A DNA stretch of 64,000 nucleotides from Flavobacterium ginsengisoli (GTDB taxonomy: Bacteria; Bacteroidota; Bacteroidia; Flavobacteriales; Flavobacteriaceae): the NCBI RefSeq assembly GCF_029625315.1, contig NZ_CP121110.1, positions 1,541,501 through 1,605,500 on the forward strand. Direction: 5' to 3'. Positions within the stretch are counted from its first letter, which is position 1; every line of letters starts with the position of its first letter. This document shows positions 18,124 to 26,788 of this stretch, piece by piece. A program made the translations under genes and the position numbers. The notes under the pieces are model-generated. The model made no database searches. It was given only the letters and a program-made list of their open reading frames with translations, and was not told the DNA's origin.

Positions 18124-19250
18124 AAAAATTGGAGATATTTTCGGTTCCATAATCGTTTATGTATTTTTTATCAAAAGAGAAAAAAGTCACTTTTGTATCA
18201 TTATCAATTTGAATTTTGTTTTTAACAATCGAAATCATTTTATCCAATTCATTGTCTGAAATTTTTTCGATTCTAATTTCGTCCCCGTTTCTCAAATAAG
18301 TCTGACCTATTAAAACATCATCTTGCAAAACATATTTTGAATCTGAAGTTTTCTTTACTTTAATCGTATCTTTTATCAATTGATCGTATTCGGACAAAAT
18401 GCCTTTAAATTGATTTCCTCTAAAAGCAACTGCCCAACTGTATAATGGCAATGCAATATCTAATTTGAGTTTATAATCGCTATGAGTTATGTATTGCGCC
18501 AATTCTTCGCTAGTTCCAATTGAGTTTTTAGTCTGAAAATCATCTGGTTTTGTAATGTTGTAGCACATTAGCAATCCTCTGTCTACAGGCGGAATTCCAG
18601 CTTTTGTAGCATATTTATATTGCCAAAGCCTTATAGTTGCCACAAGTTTTGACGACGGAAATTGTTTTTTAATTTGTTTTAATAAATAGAAATAATTCTT
18701 CTGTGATTTTTCGGTCCAATCGCAATCAATCAGAATTTCTTTAAAATCAACTTTTAATTTGGCCGATTCTGCTTTTTTTACAGAATCGTAATCTAAGGCT
18801 TTGAAGTCTTTCTGCTTGTAATAATCTTTTGGATAAACGATATTATAAGCATTGCTTTCTGCTTTTCTGTCATTCATCCTTTTTCCAATCTGACCAATTC
18901 GGCGTGCCATTCTAGCGAGCAAGACTATCCAACTGTTTTGTATCCGATTTTAAAACCACCTCATTAGTAATAAAAATACTTGGCGTAATCTCAATATTAC
19001 TTTTATTGAGTGAAATATTCGAAATAGTTGCAACAGGCAGCGGTTCTTTGGAATACGGATTATAGTCGACATCAAAAAAACGGACATACATATGCTGGAG
19101 ATCCATTTTCTTTACTAAAGAATCTTCTGCTTCTTGAAAATACATATCGGTCTTCCAATAACAAAAAGATCTCACAACATCGTGTTCGTTTTCGCAGCTT
19201 GCGGCGCTTAAAACAACCAATAAAAGCACTAAAACAACATTTTTGACCAT
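18110..19250 (-). pseudogene. Hypothetical lipoprotein with TIM-barrel-like pattern, frameshifted
   Basis: Reconstructed to 379 residues. The N-terminus MVKNVVLVLLLVVLSAASCE is a lipoprotein signal. The body shows alternating strands and helices: MYVRFFDVDYNP, FKEILIDCDWTEKSQ, KLVATIRLWQYKYA, RGLLMCYNITKPD and LDIALPLYSWAVAFRG. This recalls a beta/alpha barrel of the glycoside-hydrolase type with acids at strand ends, but I cannot name a family. The break is one extra base in GCGAGC at 18915-18920; restoring GCAGC gives DSLAARMARRIGQIG. It overlaps the helical-repeat gene downstream by 14 bp. Confidence 0.7.
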
Positions 19251-19339
19251 AATAAAAAACTTACAAAATTTAATTCAAAATTAGCATTAAAATTTATAAG
19301 AATATGATTTATTTATGAATAAATTTTACTTTGGATTCT

Positions 19340-19347
19340 TACCTTTG
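19340..19347 (+). promoter_or_regulatory. Flavobacterial -7 box TACCTTTG
   Basis: Matches TAnnTTTG, 16 bp before the prmA ATG at 19363. It lies inside a longer ORF extension and argues against the upstream start. The same 8-mer precedes kdsA. Confidence 0.55.
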
Positions 19348-19362
19348 CAAAAATTTTTATTT

Positions 19363-20196
19363 ATGTCGAATATATATTTAGGATATCATTTTACAATTGA
19401 GCCAAAAGAGTTAGGTTCTGAAATTTTAGTGGCTGAATTGGGCGAAAAAGCGTTTGAAAGTTTTACAGAAACAGAAAACGGAATTTCTGCTTTTGTGAAG
19501 AAAGATTTATGGGATGAGAATATTCTAGATGATATTTACATTTTACAATCTGAAGAGTTTAAAATTGAATATACAATTGAAGAAATCGATCAGGTAAACT
19601 GGAATGAAGAATGGGAAAAGAATTTTGAACCAATTGACGTTGATGGAAAATGCCATGTTCGTGCTCCTTTTCATGAAAAAACAGATGCTGAATTTGATAT
19701 TGTAATTGAGCCAAAAATGAGTTTTGGAACTGGACATCATGAAACTACTCACATGATGATTCAGCATTTACTTGAAATGGATGTGAAAGGCTTAAAAACC
19801 CTTGATATGGGATGCGGAACTGCGATTCTAGCGATTTTAGCCGAAATGAAAGGCGCTGAACCAATTGATGCCATTGATATTGACAATTGGTGCTATTTAA
19901 ACTCAATTGAAAATGCGGAACGCAATAATTGCAAACACATCAGCGTTTATGAAGGCGATGCGGCATTATTAGCAGGCAAAAAATACGATTTGATTATTGC
20001 TAACATCAACAGAAATATTTTGCTAAATGATATGCAGGCATATGTTGATGCTTTGAACCCAAAAGGTATTATTCTTTTTAGTGGTTTTTATGAAGAAGAC
20101 ATTCCATTTATCGATGCATCATGCGTTGAAAAGGGTTTAACTTATGTTAAAAAGCTTCAAAGAAACAACTGGGTATCTTTAAAATACGTAAATTAG
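19363..20196 (+). CDS. prmA: Ribosomal protein L11 methyltransferase
   Basis: SAM-dependent enzyme that methylates ribosomal protein L11. 277 residues from the chosen start MSNIYLGYHFTIEPKELG; the longer ORF begins upstream of the -7 box. The N-terminal substrate domain includes NWNEEWEKNFEPI. The methyltransferase core has MSFGTGHHETTHMM and LDMGCGTAILAILAEMKGAE (SAM site), then DLIIANINRNIL. This matches the family throughout. It is followed 36 bp later by clpS, a pairing conserved in Bacteroidota. Confidence 0.96.
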   Translation: MSNIYLGYHFTIEPKELGSEILVAELGEKAFESFTETENGISAFVKKDLWDENILDDIYILQSEEFKIEYTIEEIDQVNWNEEWEKNFEPIDVDGKCHVRAPFHEKTDAEFDIVIEPKMSFGTGHHETTHMMIQHLLEMDVKGLKTLDMGCGTAILAILAEMKGAEPIDAIDIDNWCYLNSIENAERNNCKHISVYEGDAALLAGKKYDLIIANINRNILLNDMQAYVDALNPKGIILFSGFYEEDIPFIDASCVEKGLTYVKKLQRNNWVSLKYVN

Positions 20197-20232
20197 ATAC
20201 TGATAATCAATTCAGTACAAAAACCATAAAAT

Positions 20233-20508
20233 ATGAGTACTAAAGAAAAAGTCAGAGAAAGAGTTCGCGAAAAAGAAGCGGTTGCTTTTAATAACGAGAT
20301 CATTGTGTATAATGATGATGTAAACACTTTTGATCACGTAATTGATACTCTTATGCGCGTGTGCAGCCACACAGCCGAACAAGCAGAGCAATGCTCATTG
20401 ATTGTACATTATAACGGAAAATGCACTGTAAAAACAGGTCCGATAGAAAAACTAAAACCTCAATGTACACAACTTTTGGAAGCTGGGCTTAGCGCCGAAA
20501 TTGTTTAA
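20233..20508 (+). CDS. clpS: ATP-dependent Clp protease adaptor ClpS
   Basis: A 91-residue adaptor that delivers N-degron substrates to the ClpAP protease. Family features are NNEIIVYNDDVNTFDHVIDT (N-degron pocket with the DD-N-F pattern), MRVCSHTAEQAEQCSLIVHY and GKCTVKTGPIEKL. The N-terminal ~16 residues are highly charged (KEKVRERVREKEA). Probably cotranscribed with prmA. A strong terminator follows at 20523. Confidence 0.95.
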   Translation: MSTKEKVRERVREKEAVAFNNEIIVYNDDVNTFDHVIDTLMRVCSHTAEQAEQCSLIVHYNGKCTVKTGPIEKLKPQCTQLLEAGLSAEIV

Positions 20509-20522
20509 TTGACCCATAATTT

Positions 20523-20573
20523 AAAAAGCATTCTATTTTATTCTATATTTGGATAAAATAGAATGCTTTTTTT
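20523..20573 (+). terminator. Rho-independent terminator after clpS
   Basis: AAAAGCATTCTATTTTAT pairs with ATAAAATAGAATGCTTTT and is followed by T. The hairpin loop contains the -7 box of the next gene. Confidence 0.85.
20544..20551 (+). promoter_or_regulatory. Candidate -7 box TATATTTG in the terminator loop
   Basis: Fits TAnnTTTG, 23 bp before the ATG of the sterol desaturase gene, and lies in the loop of the clpS terminator. No TTG -33 box at the right distance. Confidence 0.4.
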
Positions 20574-21845
20574 ATGGAAGAATATGGCAAAATATTAATT
20601 ATCGCAATGCCGATTTTTTTAGTTTTAATTGTAATCGAAAAACTATACGGCATTTACAAAAAGAACGATACTGCTCCATTAATAGACAGCGTATCGAGCA
20701 TAAGTTCTGGCATTACCAATTCGGTTAAAGATGTTTTGGGGCTTAGTATAACTTTTCTTTCCTACGAATGGCTAGTTTCTAAAATTGCATTACAGCATTT
20801 AGAAGCAAATGTTCTCTCCTACTGCATAGCTTTTTTTGTAATTGATTTTTATGGTTATTGGAGTCATCGCCTGGCGCACCAGATTAATTTTCTTTGGAAC
20901 AAACATGCTATTCATCACAGTAGCGAAGAATTTAATCTTGCTTGTGCACTTCGTCAGCCCATTGCAAGTTTAGTCAATTTGTTTACTTTTTTGCTTATTC
21001 CCGCCGCTTTACTTGGCGTTCCCGCTTCTGTTATTGCTATCACGCTTCCAATTCATTTATTTTTACAATTTTGGTATCATACAAAGCACATCAAGAAAAT
21101 GGGTTTTATTGAGCATATTTTGGTAACGCCATCACATCATCGGGTGCATCATGCGATTAATCCAGAATATCTAGACAAAAACCATTCACAGATTTTTATT
21201 TTTTGGGACAAGATTTTTGGAACTTTCCAAGAAGAATTAGACGATGTACCTCCTGTTTTTGGAATTACAAGGCCTGCCAATACATGGAATCCGATTAAAA
21301 TAAATTTCCAGCATTTGAGTTTATTAATAAAAGATGCTTGGCGCGCTCCAAAATGGAAAGATAAATTAACCATTTGGTTTAAACCAACAGGCTGGCGTCC
21401 TGAAAATTTTGAAGAAAAATATCCTGTAAACAAAATTGAAAATGTTTTTGATTTTGCAAAATATGGCACCCAGAATTCTCAAAAATTAATATACTGGTCT
21501 GTTGCACAAGTTTTAATAACCTTGCTATTTGTGAGTTATTTATTTGACAATATTGCCAAAATTGGCCTACCAAATATTTTTATCTATGGCTTCTTTATTT
21601 TTGTAACCATTTATAGTTACACAGAGTTAATGGATAAAAATCGGTTTGCACTTTTGTGGGAAGCAATCCGATTAGGAATTGTAATCTGTATTATTGGTTA
21701 TTATGGTGATTGGTTTGGTTTAAATCGTGTAATTCCGATTAGTAATTATATTATTTTTGCCTACTTGTTTTTATCATTTTTAATGACACTTTATTTTGTC
21801 AATTTTGATTTTAAAACCAACCAAAACCAATATATCAATTCATAA
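20574..21845 (+). CDS. Sterol desaturase / fatty acid hydroxylase superfamily membrane protein (alkylglycerol monooxygenase-like)
   Basis: A 423-residue multi-pass membrane di-iron enzyme. The three histidine clusters are HRLAH (98-102), HAIHH (111-115) and HHRVHH (188-193), with hydrophobic helices before, between and after. The layout and the long C-terminal membrane extension recall TMEM195/AGMO-type members, which cleave the O-alkyl bond of ether lipids, but the family also hydroxylates fatty acids and sterols. The next gene, 8 bp downstream, encodes a lysoplasmalogenase (YhhN/TMEM86) family protein, which supports an ether-lipid role. Substrate assignment is inference. Confidence 0.88.
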   Translation: MEEYGKILIIAMPIFLVLIVIEKLYGIYKKNDTAPLIDSVSSISSGITNSVKDVLGLSITFLSYEWLVSKIALQHLEANVLSYCIAFFVIDFYGYWSHRLAHQINFLWNKHAIHHSSEEFNLACALRQPIASLVNLFTFLLIPAALLGVPASVIAITLPIHLFLQFWYHTKHIKKMGFIEHILVTPSHHRVHHAINPEYLDKNHSQIFIFWDKIFGTFQEELDDVPPVFGITRPANTWNPIKINFQHLSLLIKDAWRAPKWKDKLTIWFKPTGWRPENFEEKYPVNKIENVFDFAKYGTQNSQKLIYWSVAQVLITLLFVSYLFDNIAKIGLPNIFIYGFFIFVTIYSYTELMDKNRFALLWEAIRLGIVICIIGYYGDWFGLNRVIPISNYIIFAYLFLSFLMTLYFVNFDFKTNQNQYINS

Positions 21846-21853
21846 CCCCTATT

Positions 21854-22540
21854 ATGAGAAATTCTTCTTTTTTTAAAATTTATTTAGCCTTTAGTATAGT
21901 TTATCTAATTATACTACTTTCAGGCTACGAGCGTTTTGATCTCTTTCTCAAACCCATTTTAATACCAATTATAGGATTTGGAGCTTATTTTTATAGAAAA
22001 TTTCCAACTCAGAATATTTTATTGGCTGCGCTTGTACTTTCTTGGCTTGGAGACGTCATTTTGCTTTTTACAGATTTGGGCGAGATTTACTTTATCTTAG
22101 GTCTAGTATGTTTTCTAACAGCACACATTGTTTATTGTGTTCTATTTAATAAACAGAAAAGAATTAGAAAAAGGCAAAACAAACCACTTTTTATATTCGG
22201 AAGCGTCTTAATAGCATTTTATTTAATTGGAATGGTTTCTGTTCTAATGCCACATTTAGGAGATCTTGAAATTCCAGTTTCTATTTATGCTTCTATAATT
22301 TCAATTATGCTATTATTTGCTTTTAATGGATTTTTGGTTTGGGAAAAACCAGGCAATCAACTTGTTTTTTTAGGTGCTATTTTCTTTATCATTTCAGATA
22401 GTATTTTGGCCGTAAATAAATTTTATGCTCCAATTCCTAAAAGCTCATTTTTTATTATGTTGACTTATCTTCTGGCACAATATCTGATTGTAGTTGGTAC
22501 TTTAAAACTAAACCCAAAAACAGTAGAGCAAACAGTTTAA
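21854..22540 (+). CDS. Lysoplasmalogenase (YhhN/TMEM86) family membrane protein
   Basis: A 228-residue protein with about seven to eight hydrophobic helices. Conserved segments are ALVLSWLGDVILLF (about 57-70), FILGLVCFLTAHIVYC and GAIFFIISDSILAVNKF, with the acidic residues typical of YhhN. Animal TMEM86 proteins hydrolyse the vinyl ether bond of lysoplasmalogens. It is in an operon with the AGMO-like gene before it and a lipoprotein gene 18 bp after it. Confidence 0.9.
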   Translation: MRNSSFFKIYLAFSIVYLIILLSGYERFDLFLKPILIPIIGFGAYFYRKFPTQNILLAALVLSWLGDVILLFTDLGEIYFILGLVCFLTAHIVYCVLFNKQKRIRKRQNKPLFIFGSVLIAFYLIGMVSVLMPHLGDLEIPVSIYASIISIMLLFAFNGFLVWEKPGNQLVFLGAIFFIISDSILAVNKFYAPIPKSSFFIMLTYLLAQYLIVVGTLKLNPKTVEQTV

Positions 22541-22558
22541 CCATACGTAACCTCAACC

Positions 22559-23011
22559 ATGAAAAAAATAGCTTTTTTAATTATTTTATTAATCAGCGCT
22601 TCTTCTTGCGTGAGCACAAAATCGACTTTAAAGAATGTCGATGATAATGCTCCTGATTTAATTTTGAAAAAGGATAATACTTTTTCTATAACACAATTTG
22701 CTAAAGACAAAAAATACGGATATGATCCTGATTATCCAATTAATATCTTTTTTCAGAATACAAACAACGAGGCTTTAAACGAAGTTCGTTTCTTAAATGC
22801 TTTAGCTGGTCCAAATGGAGAAAAAATAACATTTCACAGATTAGAGACCTGCTGCCCATTTCCTACTAAGAGAAGCAATATGGGTGCTGGATTTTTAAAT
22901 GTTTACGAATTGAAATGGGAAGGACAGAAAAAACCTGTAAAGCTCTATTTAAATATTTATGAAAAAGGAATTTTGATGGTTCCTATGGGGTTGAGATTGA
23001 AGCAGAATTAA
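22559..23011 (+). CDS. Hypothetical lipoprotein
   Basis: A 150-residue protein with lipoprotein signal MKKIAFLIILLISASSCVST (Cys 17). The mature part includes NIFFQNTNNEALNEVRFLNA and a cysteine pair in LETCCPFPTKR. The family is known to me only as a flavobacterial hypothetical protein. It is cotranscribed with the lysoplasmalogenase gene, and kdsA lies 0.7 kb downstream. No catalytic motif was seen. Confidence 0.75.
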   Translation: MKKIAFLIILLISASSCVSTKSTLKNVDDNAPDLILKKDNTFSITQFAKDKKYGYDPDYPINIFFQNTNNEALNEVRFLNALAGPNGEKITFHRLETCCPFPTKRSNMGAGFLNVYELKWEGQKKPVKLYLNIYEKGILMVPMGLRLKQN

Positions 23012-23069
23012 AGATTACATTCCACTTCTTTAAACAAAGATCGTTTAGAATCGGCAACAGTACTATTAT

Positions 23070-23099
23070 TTGGATTTTGCTGAACAATTTTTACATTTG
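23070..23099 (+). promoter_or_regulatory. Flavobacterial promoter TTG-N19-TACATTTG
   Basis: TTG at 23070-23072, 19-bp spacer, TACATTTG at 23092-23099: a full consensus match 53 bp before the small membrane protein at 23153. Confidence 0.65.
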
Positions 23100-23152
23100 T
23101 AATACATTTCTTTCTTTAATTTCTTTCTTAAGTATTCATCTATGATTATAAA

Positions 23153-23494
23153 ATGCTAAATATATTACCTTTAATACTTATTATTTTACCAATATTATCC
23201 CAAATAATATTAGGAACATTTTCAATCTATAAGCCCACTTCTTTTAAATTCAGCATCATTTCTTGGATTAATTTTGTTCTGCAAATTATACTCTCTTTTG
23301 TAGCTTTTAATATTGCCGATTATAATCTTGCGAAACTATATGAACCAAATCCTGTCAGATGCGGAATGCCGCTTGTCGGAATGGCAATGGCTTGTTTCTT
23401 TTTTCTTTTTATTCTGATTTTGATTATCGCAATACAATTTTTAATTAAAAGATGGAGAGAAAATAAATTAAAAAGACGTGTTAATGAAAACTAA
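23153..23494 (+). CDS. Small hypothetical membrane protein
   Basis: A 113-residue protein with three hydrophobic segments (residues about 3-22, 33-52 and 75-98) and a basic C-terminal tail KRWRENKLKRRVNEN facing the cytoplasm. I do not recognise a family. It has its own consensus promoter and stands alone before kdsA. Confidence 0.7.
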   Translation: MLNILPLILIILPILSQIILGTFSIYKPTSFKFSIISWINFVLQIILSFVAFNIADYNLAKLYEPNPVRCGMPLVGMAMACFFFLFILILIIAIQFLIKRWRENKLKRRVNEN

Positions 23495-23696
23495 AAAACA
23501 ATATTAAACTGTAAAACTTCAGAACATGACAAATGTCATCTATCAGTTTATTTTCATGCTTTAATATTGCCTCGGAAAAAGCATTTAATCATTTTAAAGA
23601 AATTTTAGCAATTCATTAATTCTACTAAGCTCGTAGCCAGTTATTCGACTTCTTAAAATAATCTTAAATCTTCATCTGCTATTCATAAATCATAAC

Positions 23697-23704
23697 TACC
23701 TTTG
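23697..23704 (+). promoter_or_regulatory. Flavobacterial -7 box TACCTTTG
   Basis: Matches TAnnTTTG, 21 bp before the kdsA ATG at 23725. Identical to the box before prmA. Confidence 0.6.
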
Positions 23705-23724
23705 CATTGCAAAAAAATAATTTT

Positions 23725-24543
23725 ATGAACTTACAACATATTCCACAAATTAAGCATACTGATAGCGGGAATTTCTTTTTATTGGCGGGACCTTGCGCTA
23801 TTGAAGGAGAAGAAATGGCTCTTAGAATTGCTGAAAAACTAGTTGGTATTACCGACAATCTACAGATTCCTTATGTATTTAAAGGATCTTTTAAAAAAGC
23901 AAACCGTTCTAGAATTGACAGTTTTTCTGGAATTGGAGACGAAAAAGCCTTAAAAATCTTAAGAAAAGTTTCAGAAACTTTTCATGTTCCAACTGTAACA
24001 GATATTCATACTAACGAAGATGCTGATATGGTCGCTCAATACGTAGATGTGTTACAGATTCCAGCATTCTTAGTTCGTCAGACAGATCTTGTTGTTGCCG
24101 CTGCAAATACTGGAAAAGTAGTAAACTTGAAAAAAGGACAATTTATGAGTCCAGAAAGCATGAAACACGCTGTTCAAAAAGTTTTAGACTGTAATAATGA
24201 AAATGTTATGGTTACTGACCGCGGTACAATGTTTGGCTACCAAGACATGATTGTAGATTTTAGAGGTATTCCTACTATGCGACAATATGCTTCTACAGTT
24301 CTAGACGTAACACATTCTTTACAACAGCCAAATCAGACAGCTGGAGTTACAGGCGGAAGACCTGACATGATCGAAACAGTAGCAAAAGCAGGTATTGCAG
24401 TTGGTGTTGATGGTATTTTTATAGAAACACACTTTGACCCTGCCAACGCAAAAAGTGATGGTGCTAATATGCTTCATTTAGACTATTTTGAAGGCCTAAT
24501 GAATAAGTTAGTTGCCATCAGAAAAACAGTTAACGCATTTTAA
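23725..24543 (+). CDS. kdsA: 3-deoxy-8-phosphooctulonate synthase (KDO-8-P synthase)
   Basis: Condenses phosphoenolpyruvate and arabinose 5-phosphate to KDO-8-phosphate for the lipopolysaccharide core. 272 residues from MNLQHIPQIKHTDSG; an upstream TTG start is unlikely because it lies next to the -7 box. Motifs: LLAGPCAIEGEEMALR (PEP site), VFKGSFKKANRSR (substrate binding), DIHTNEDADMVAQYVDVLQI, DRGTMFGYQDMIVDFRG and FIETHFDPANAKSDG. All expected active-site segments are present. Confidence 0.96.
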   Translation: MNLQHIPQIKHTDSGNFFLLAGPCAIEGEEMALRIAEKLVGITDNLQIPYVFKGSFKKANRSRIDSFSGIGDEKALKILRKVSETFHVPTVTDIHTNEDADMVAQYVDVLQIPAFLVRQTDLVVAAANTGKVVNLKKGQFMSPESMKHAVQKVLDCNNENVMVTDRGTMFGYQDMIVDFRGIPTMRQYASTVLDVTHSLQQPNQTAGVTGGRPDMIETVAKAGIAVGVDGIFIETHFDPANAKSDGANMLHLDYFEGLMNKLVAIRKTVNAF

Positions 24544-24562
24544 ATTATAATACTTAAGTTCT

Positions 24563-25468
24563 TTGAAAACAAAAATTTTATTTTTCTTACTGATCTGTGT
24601 TTCTTTAAACACATTTGCTCAGGAAGAAATACCAGTACAAAAATATCTCTGCTCACAACAAAGGAAAATTCTTTGTTATGTGGGGTGGTAATAGAGAAAG
24701 TTACTCAAAATCTGATGTAAACTTTAGGGGCAAGGATTACAACTTTACAGTTGAAAATATGGCAGCTCATGACAAACCAAAAGGATGGCATGTTGATTAT
24801 ATTAATCCTGCTAATATGACAATTCCTCAGACAAATTTGAGATTGGGTTACTTTTTAGCGATCATTACAGTGTTACAATTGGTGTTGACCACATGAAATA
24901 TGTAATGGCACAAAATCAAATTGCAAATGTTACTGGAAACATCAATTTACCTGCAGATGATCCTGCATCAATTTACAATGGCACTTACAATAACACACCT
25001 GTAGATATGTCTCAAGGTGGAGCTAAAGAAGGTGGTTATGGCAAAGGTGAAATAAATGTAAACGGTCCAGCTTTTTTAATGTACGAACATACAGATGGTT
25101 TAAACTACATTAATACGGAAGTTGCAAGATTTGATGATATCTCGGAATGGTTTGGTTTGCCAAATATTGATAAAGTTCAGATTAACTTAACTGAAGGTAT
25201 TGGCGCCGGGGTTTTATATCCAAAAACCAACACTACTATTTTAGGTAAAGAACGTCATGATGATTTTCATGTTTCTGGTTATGGGGTTTCTGCAAAAGCA
25301 GGTCTTAACATTACTTTTTTCAAACATTTTTATGTTCAAGGAGAGTTAAAAGGAGGTTATATCAACATGCCGGATATCAAAACTACAACAAGTAATGAAG
25401 ATAAAGCGTCTCAACATTTTACTTATTTTCAACGAATTATTGCTGTTGGAGGTATATTTAGAATCTAA
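24563..25468 (+). pseudogene. Outer membrane protein of unknown function, two frameshifts
   Basis: Reconstructed to about 301 residues from a TTG start with signal peptide KTKILFFLLICVSLNTFAQ. The mature part reads NISAHNKGKFFVMWGGNRES, later YFFSDHYSVTIGVDHMKYVM, and ends SQHFTYFQRIIAVGGIFRI, an aromatic C-terminus typical of outer membrane beta-barrels. The family is unnamed to me. Break 1 is near the A5 run at 24639 (one base too many or two too few). Break 2 is at the T5 run 24852-24856, where T6 restores YFFSDHYS. It is the first gene after kdsA; the two may be separate units. Confidence 0.75.
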
Positions 25469-25567
25469 TATTTCGTAAAATATATTTAGAAAATAGCTGT
25501 CATTTTATTTGGCGACTATTTTTTTTATTACTTACTTTGCAACTCAAAGTACTTTAAACTACACTTT

Positions 25568-26242
25568 ATGAAAAACAAAAAATATCTATTTCCCATTATT
25601 ACTTTTTTCTTGAGCTTTGGTTGTGCCTTATTTGTAGCAATAAAAGTTTTTCCTAATAATCCGTTTACGGGAAATAAAGAAGAAAAAACAATAACAAGCA
25701 AGTTTAAAGATGGAGATCTTATTTTTCAGACTTCAGAATCTCAACAATGTGAAGCAGTTCGTATTGCTACAAACTCAAAATTTTCTCACTGCGGAATTAT
25801 TTACGACATTAATGGAAAATGGTTTGTTTTTGAAGCTGTTCAGCCTGTAAAACTTACTCCGCTAGAAGATTGGATTAAACATGGAAAGGATAGTAAATAT
25901 GTTGTTAAACGACTAAAAGATGATAGCATTTTAAAACCTGAAGTTTTGCAAAAAATGAAAGATTACAGCCAGCAATTTGACGGTAAAGAATATGATGCTT
26001 ATTTTGAATGGACTGACAACAGAATATATTGCTCTGAATTGATTTGGAAGATTTATAAAAATGCTGCCGGAATTGAATTGTCTAAACTTAGAGAGTTGAA
26101 AGATTTTAATTTGCAAGATCCGAGAGTTCAAAAAATACTAAAAGAGCGTTATGGCAATGATATTCCATTAGAAGAAAAAGTCGTTGCTCCTTCTGACCTT
26201 GCAGATTCTAATATATTAAAAACAATAATTGACACTTATTAA
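25568..26242 (+). CDS. YiiX/YebB-like permuted papain-fold cysteine hydrolase
   Basis: A 224-residue protein of the permuted NlpC/P60 group, likely a peptidase or amidase acting on cell wall or lipid. N-terminal hydrophobic anchor (residues 7-28). The permuted active site is visible: GDLIFQTSESQQCEAVRIAT, SHCGIIYD (His 74) and YCSELIWKIYKNAAG (Cys 155), plus FEAVQPVKLTPL. The real substrate is unknown. Its upstream region resembles that of the Coq4-like gene downstream. A terminator follows at 26249. Confidence 0.87.
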   Translation: MKNKKYLFPIITFFLSFGCALFVAIKVFPNNPFTGNKEEKTITSKFKDGDLIFQTSESQQCEAVRIATNSKFSHCGIIYDINGKWFVFEAVQPVKLTPLEDWIKHGKDSKYVVKRLKDDSILKPEVLQKMKDYSQQFDGKEYDAYFEWTDNRIYCSELIWKIYKNAAGIELSKLRELKDFNLQDPRVQKILKERYGNDIPLEEKVVAPSDLADSNILKTIIDTY

Positions 26243-26248
26243 TATTGT

Positions 26249-26285
26249 AAAAAGCTAGATTGCTTTATCGTCTCTAGCTTTTTTA
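26249..26285 (+). terminator. Rho-independent terminator
   Basis: AAAAGCTAGA pairs with TCTAGCTTTTTT after a 13-base loop. Confidence 0.85.
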
Positions 26286-26330
26286 TTTAGCTATTTACTT
26301 TGAAATTCAAAGAACTTTTAAACCTACACT

Positions 26331-26782
26331 ATGAGAGATTATTTAATTGAAAAACTATATGAATGTTCTAAAAAACCATATCAAAAATACTTTAAGAAAA
26401 ATGATCCTTGGAATATTGATAAAAACACTCTAATGGATTATCCCGAAGAAAGTCTAGGATTTGGCTTGGGAAGTTTTCTCTACAAAAACCATTTTGATAT
26501 TCAGGAAAAACTCGAAGATCACGACATTATCCATGTTTTGACTAATACTGGCGTTTCGGTTTATGAAGAAATTGGCATGCAGTATTATCTGCTTGGTAAC
26601 GGAAAAAAAGCTTGTATCTGTTTATGGTAATAGCAACTGGAACTATTTTTTATCCGAAACGTATCAACTATTTTATTCATCAATTTAAAAGAGGAAGAAA
26701 AGCAAATGCATTTCATTATCTCGATTTTTCAAAAATGCTTTTTATGCCTGTTCAAACTATTCAGCAAACTTTTAAAATTTAA
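26331..26782 (+). pseudogene. Coq4-like protein, frameshifted
   Basis: Reconstructed to 150 residues. The signature HDIIHVLTNTGVSVYEEIGM fits the HDxxH-x(n)-E metal site of Coq4, a protein of ubiquinone synthesis now linked to ring decarboxylation and hydroxylation. Flavobacteria use menaquinone, so the partner here must differ. The frame stops after NGKKACICLW. One more A in the A7 run at 26603-26609 gives GKKSLYLFMVIATGTIFYPK and extends to the stop at 26782. Its leader sequence resembles that of the YiiX-like gene, and a small membrane protein gene lies 6 bp downstream. Confidence 0.8.
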
Positions 26783-26788
26783 AAACAC

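Noticed and set aside
22559..24543. The lipoprotein at 22559 as a KDO pathway enzyme because it is near kdsA
   Set aside because: It has a lipobox, no aldolase motifs, its own operon with the lysoplasmalogenase gene, and another gene and promoters lie between.
26331..26782. Ubiquinone biosynthesis role for the Coq4-like gene
   Set aside because: No other ubiquinone genes are visible and Flavobacterium is expected to use menaquinone; only the family name is kept.
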